Assembly: GCF_039545135.1 (NCBI RefSeq)
Contig: NZ_BAABRU010000001.1
Coordinates: 62,001-126,000, forward strand
DNA: 64,000 nt
From: Herpetosiphon gulosus
GTDB lineage: Bacteria > Chloroflexota > Chloroflexia > Chloroflexales > Herpetosiphonaceae
Direction of reading: 5' to 3'
The translations under genes were made by a program, and so were the position numbers. Shown here piece by piece: positions 62,065-64,000 of the stretch (position 1 is its first letter; every line of letters begins with the position of its first letter). The notes beneath the pieces are model-generated. The model was not told where the DNA came from. It saw only the letters and a program-made list of their open reading frames with translations, and did not search any database.

Positions 62065-62459
62065 CGTTCTTCCTCCAAGACAGCTAAAATGGGCGCAACC
62101 GATGGATCAGGCGTGGAGCCATGGCGAATATGATTCAGACAAACCAGCACCAGCACCCGCACATGGTCATCATCGAGGCTATAAAACACCAATTTGCCTT
62201 CGCGGCGTTGTTTGACCAAGCGCAACTGACGTAACACCCGCAAATGTTGCGAAACTGCCGATTCGGAATAATGCAAAATTGCCGCCAGATCAGCAGTACA
62301 TAGCTCTTGCTCAAGCAAACAACCAACAATTTTGACCCGCGTCGAATCAGCTAAAGCGCGAAAGGTTTCGGCCATTAAAAAATAGCTTTCGTCGTCGTGG
62401 AGCATTTGCCTCCCACGCTCAACCATCGCTGGGTTAATTCCATCTTCATGTTCAACCAT
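62061..62459 (-). CDS. ArsR/SmtB-family Zn-responsive repressor (CzrA type)
   Basis: A 132-residue winged-helix repressor. 'AETFRALADSTRVKIVGCLL' and 'QELCTADLAAILHYSESAVS' contain the HTH, then 'QHLRVLRQLRLVKQRREGKL'. The alpha-5 metal site of CzrA (D-x-H and H-x2-H 11 residues later) is exact: Asp97, His99, His110, His113 in 'LDDDHVRVLVLVCLNHIRH'. This predicts zinc (or cobalt) sensing at the dimer interface. GAGG lies 8 nt before the ATG. It is the first gene of a two-gene operon with the CDF pump and is divergent from the GbsR/ABC genes. Confidence 0.92.
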   Translation of the reverse strand: MVEHEDGINPAMVERGRQMLHDDESYFLMAETFRALADSTRVKIVGCLLEQELCTADLAAILHYSESAVSQHLRVLRQLRLVKQRREGKLVFYSLDDDHVRVLVLVCLNHIRHGSTPDPSVAPILAVLEEER

Positions 62460-62494
62460 GCGCTAAACCTCAAATGAACGATTGCACAATTGCT

Positions 62495-62523
62495 AAATTA
62501 TCAAATCGATCGTATCACGTCAA
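62495..62523 (-). promoter_or_regulatory. promoter of the zinc repressor/efflux operon
   Basis: On the minus strand TTGACG (62518-62523), a 17-bp spacer and TAATTT (62495-62500). An imperfect repeat (ATTGCACAATTG region, 62480-62492) lies between it and the start and may hold the repressor site. Confidence 0.6.
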
Positions 62524-62567
62524 GCGTTTAGCAACCTTTTCTTTTAGACCACGTATCAATTTCAATA

Positions 62568-62587
62568 TGTTCAATCTTGACTGAACA
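62568..62587 (+). promoter_or_regulatory. operator copy 1: TGTTCA-N8-TGAACA
   Basis: A perfect 6-bp inverted repeat with an 8-bp centre overlapping the -35 element (TTGACT, 62577-62582) of the regulator/ABC operon. It is identical in arms and spacing to copy 2. Confidence 0.8.
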
Positions 62588-62605
62588 TGTTAAACGTGCT
62601 ACTCT
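62577..62605 (+). promoter_or_regulatory. promoter of the GbsR/MarR-ABC operon
   Basis: TTGACT (62577-62582), a 17-bp spacer and TACTCT (62600-62605). It is flanked by two operator palindromes, which suggests that transcription from it is repressed by occupancy of both. Confidence 0.65.
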
Positions 62606-62625
62606 TGTTCAATCAGTACTGAACA
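62606..62625 (+). promoter_or_regulatory. operator copy 2: TGTTCA-N8-TGAACA
   Basis: The second perfect copy starts one base after the -10 element and covers the likely transcription start. Its centre is 38 bp from that of copy 1. The arms are the same; only the central eight bases differ (ATCAGTAC versus ATCTTGAC). Confidence 0.8.
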
Positions 62626-62634
62626 GGATGAACT

Positions 62635-63108
62635 ATGGCCATAGATAATCTACAAGCACGTTTAGCGTATGCCGAGCGCATTGCCGTTTTTTACGAAAAA
62701 GCTGGGGGAATACCGCGTATGGCTGGTCGAATTATGGGCTGGTTGTTGATTTGCGATCCACCGCAGCAAAACGCGGCGGAGCTTGGGCAGGTGTTGAGCG
62801 CTAGCAAAGGCTCGATCAGCACGATGACGCGCTGGTTGTTGCAAATTGGCTTGATCAACAAAACTGCCGTGCCAGGCGACCGTCGCGATTATTTTGAAAT
62901 TCGCAAAGGGACATGGGCCGATTTGCTGGCCCAACAATTTCAAACGGTCGGCGCTTTTCGCGAATTAGCCACACAAGGCTTGGATTTATTGACCAATCCT
63001 GAGGGCGAAGAAGGCGCACGATTGCGCGAAATGCGTGATTTATATACATTTTTTGAGCGTGAATTACCGTTGCTTATTGAAAAATGGCGCAACGAACGAA
63101 AGGAATAA
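62635..63108 (+). CDS. GbsR/MarR-family transcriptional regulator
   Basis: A 157-residue winged-helix regulator: 'FYEKAGGIPRMAGRIMGWLL' (the GbsR-type dimer/HTH start), 'AELGQVLSASKGSISTMTRW' (recognition helix), 'LLQIGLINKTAVPGDRRDYF' (wing), then a helical tail. Members of this group often precede ABC export genes and repress them. AGGA lies before the ATG at 62635. The two TGTTCA-N8-TGAACA operators around its promoter are likely its own binding sites. It is co-transcribed with the ABC ATPase, 2 bp apart. Confidence 0.9.
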   Translation: MAIDNLQARLAYAERIAVFYEKAGGIPRMAGRIMGWLLICDPPQQNAAELGQVLSASKGSISTMTRWLLQIGLINKTAVPGDRRDYFEIRKGTWADLLAQQFQTVGAFRELATQGLDLLTNPEGEEGARLREMRDLYTFFERELPLLIEKWRNERKE

Positions 63109-63110
63109 CC

Positions 63111-64000
63111 ATGACCACGGTTGTTCAAACCACGAATCTGACCAAAACCTATGGCAAAAATCGTGGAATTGATAATTTAAATTTGCAAGTGCAGCAAGGC
63201 GAAGTATTTGGTTATTTGGGGCCGAACGGGGCTGGCAAAACCACGACAATTCGAACTATTTTAGATTTTATTCGGCCAACCAGCGGTACTGCCCAAATTT
63301 TTGGCCTCGATTCGCAGCGCGATTCGGTGGCGATTCACCAGAAAATTAGTTATTTGCCTGGCGAATTAGTGATGTACGAAAAAATGACTGGCATGGAGAT
63401 GTTGCATTATTTTGGCCAGCTACGCGGCAATGTGAGCCAGCAAGAAATTAAGCAATTGGCCGAGCGTTTGGAGCTGGATTTAAAACGACCAATTCGCACG
63501 CTCTCCAAGGGCAATAAGCAAAAAGTTGGGCTTGTGCAGGCATTTATGGGCAAACCTGAGCTTTTAATTCTCGATGAACCGACCAGTGGGCTTGATCCGT
63601 TGGTGCAGCAAACCTTTTATCAACTGGTGCTCGAAGCCAAAGCAACTGGCCGCACCGTCTTTCTATCGTCGCACGTGATGTCGGAAGTTGACCATATTTG
63701 CGATCGGGTAGGAATTATTCGGGCGGGTAAGTTGTTGGCAATTGATACAGTTAAAGCACTCAAGGAGCGGGCGCGGCGTACCATCGATCTCTATTTTGCC
63801 CAACCAGTTGAGCCAAGTGCATTTGCCCATATTCCGAATATCGATGGCCTGCAAGTGCTCGGCAACCATGTGCACTGCGCTGTGACTGGCTCGATTGACC
63901 AGTTAATCAAAACTGCGGCCCAATTTGAATTACACGATTTGGTTAGCCAAGCTACCGATTTGGAAGATATTTTCTTGGCCTACTACAAAGGAGAAGTGAG
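63111..64000 (+). CDS. ABC-2-type exporter ATP-binding protein (C-terminus beyond window)
   Basis: 296 codons are visible and the frame is open at the window edge. Walker A is 'YLGPNGAGKTTTIRTI' (residues 37-45), the signature loop is 'TLSKGNKQKVGLVQAFM' (LSxGN variant of LSGGQ, common in exporter ATPases), Walker B is 'LLILDEPTSGLDPLVQQ', and the H-loop is 'TVFLSSHVMSEVDHI'. The C-terminal extension ('RARRTIDLYFAQPVEPSAF') is typical of drug/antibiotic exporters of the CcmA/NatA type. It starts 2 bp after the regulator stop. A permease gene is expected just outside the window. Confidence 0.93.
   Translation, partial: MTTVVQTTNLTKTYGKNRGIDNLNLQVQQGEVFGYLGPNGAGKTTTIRTILDFIRPTSGTAQIFGLDSQRDSVAIHQKISYLPGELVMYEKMTGMEMLHYFGQLRGNVSQQEIKQLAERLELDLKRPIRTLSKGNKQKVGLVQAFMGKPELLILDEPTSGLDPLVQQTFYQLVLEAKATGRTVFLSSHVMSEVDHICDRVGIIRAGKLLAIDTVKALKERARRTIDLYFAQPVEPSAFAHIPNIDGLQVLGNHVHCAVTGSIDQLIKTAAQFELHDLVSQATDLEDIFLAYYKGEV

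Overview
The window looks like a chromosome segment of a filamentous, gliding Chloroflexota bacterium, most likely Herpetosiphon or a close relative. This is an inference from roughly 50% GC, very large secreted repeat proteins, NB-ARC/TPR proteins, an archaeal-type HMG-CoA synthase operon and many intergenic 'CGAAGGACACGAAGG' repeats. No rRNA, tRNA, CRISPR array, transposase or integrase was recognised. Two genes run off the ends: a giant surface protein at position 1 and an ABC ATPase at position 64000.

Layout. (1) 1-10008, minus strand: an apparent seven-gene operon. It encodes a Tat-exported substrate-binding-like protein, a GNAT acetyltransferase, three phage-tail-collar paralogues, a second substrate-binding-like protein without a signal, and a giant exported protein (propeller plus tandem DUF11 repeats). 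This is the best candidate for an undescribed system. (2) 10127-13447, minus: rpsB-tsf-pyrH-frr, with terminators between cistrons, a clear promoter and a long rpsB leader. (3) 13613-18646, minus: a lipoprotein with a ThuA-like C-terminus and a large secreted protein whose signal peptide is separated from its body by a one-base shift in a nine-base homopolymer. (4) 18853-30571: cell-envelope sugar genes (nucleotide-sugar dehydrogenase, GT4, two GT-C-like membrane proteins that share an N-terminal beta domain, two methyltransferases, two 4-TM DMT half-transporters), with a HAD hydrolase and an RNA methyltransferase. (5) 30732-35775: TPR, YwbE, MOSC, an aminotransferase remnant, an APH-type kinase and a DUF4419 protein. 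(6) 36006-37482: a WXG100-toxin-44 polymorphic toxin, a membrane immunity candidate and a terminator. (7) 37498-43285: a YfhO-like membrane protein, an NB-ARC/TPR STAND protein and an aromatic amino acid hydroxylase. (8) 43432-47561: phosphatase, methyltransferase, membrane spermidine-synthase homologue, YggT. (9) 47763-53475: a secreted 14-repeat propeller protein, a class-A-beta-lactamase-like lipoprotein and a winged-helix regulator. (10) 53670-58770: a GH13 enzyme, then HMG-CoA synthase, a thiolase homologue and a DUF35 protein in which the last two have lost key residues. (11) 58940-64000: mnmG, a Zn-type ArsR/CDF pair, and divergently a GbsR/MarR regulator with two identical-architecture operators ahead of an ABC exporter.

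Start codons were chosen by Shine-Dalgarno spacing and family N-termini, so several differ from the longest possible reading frame. Family assignments come from motif recognition by eye; no database search was run.
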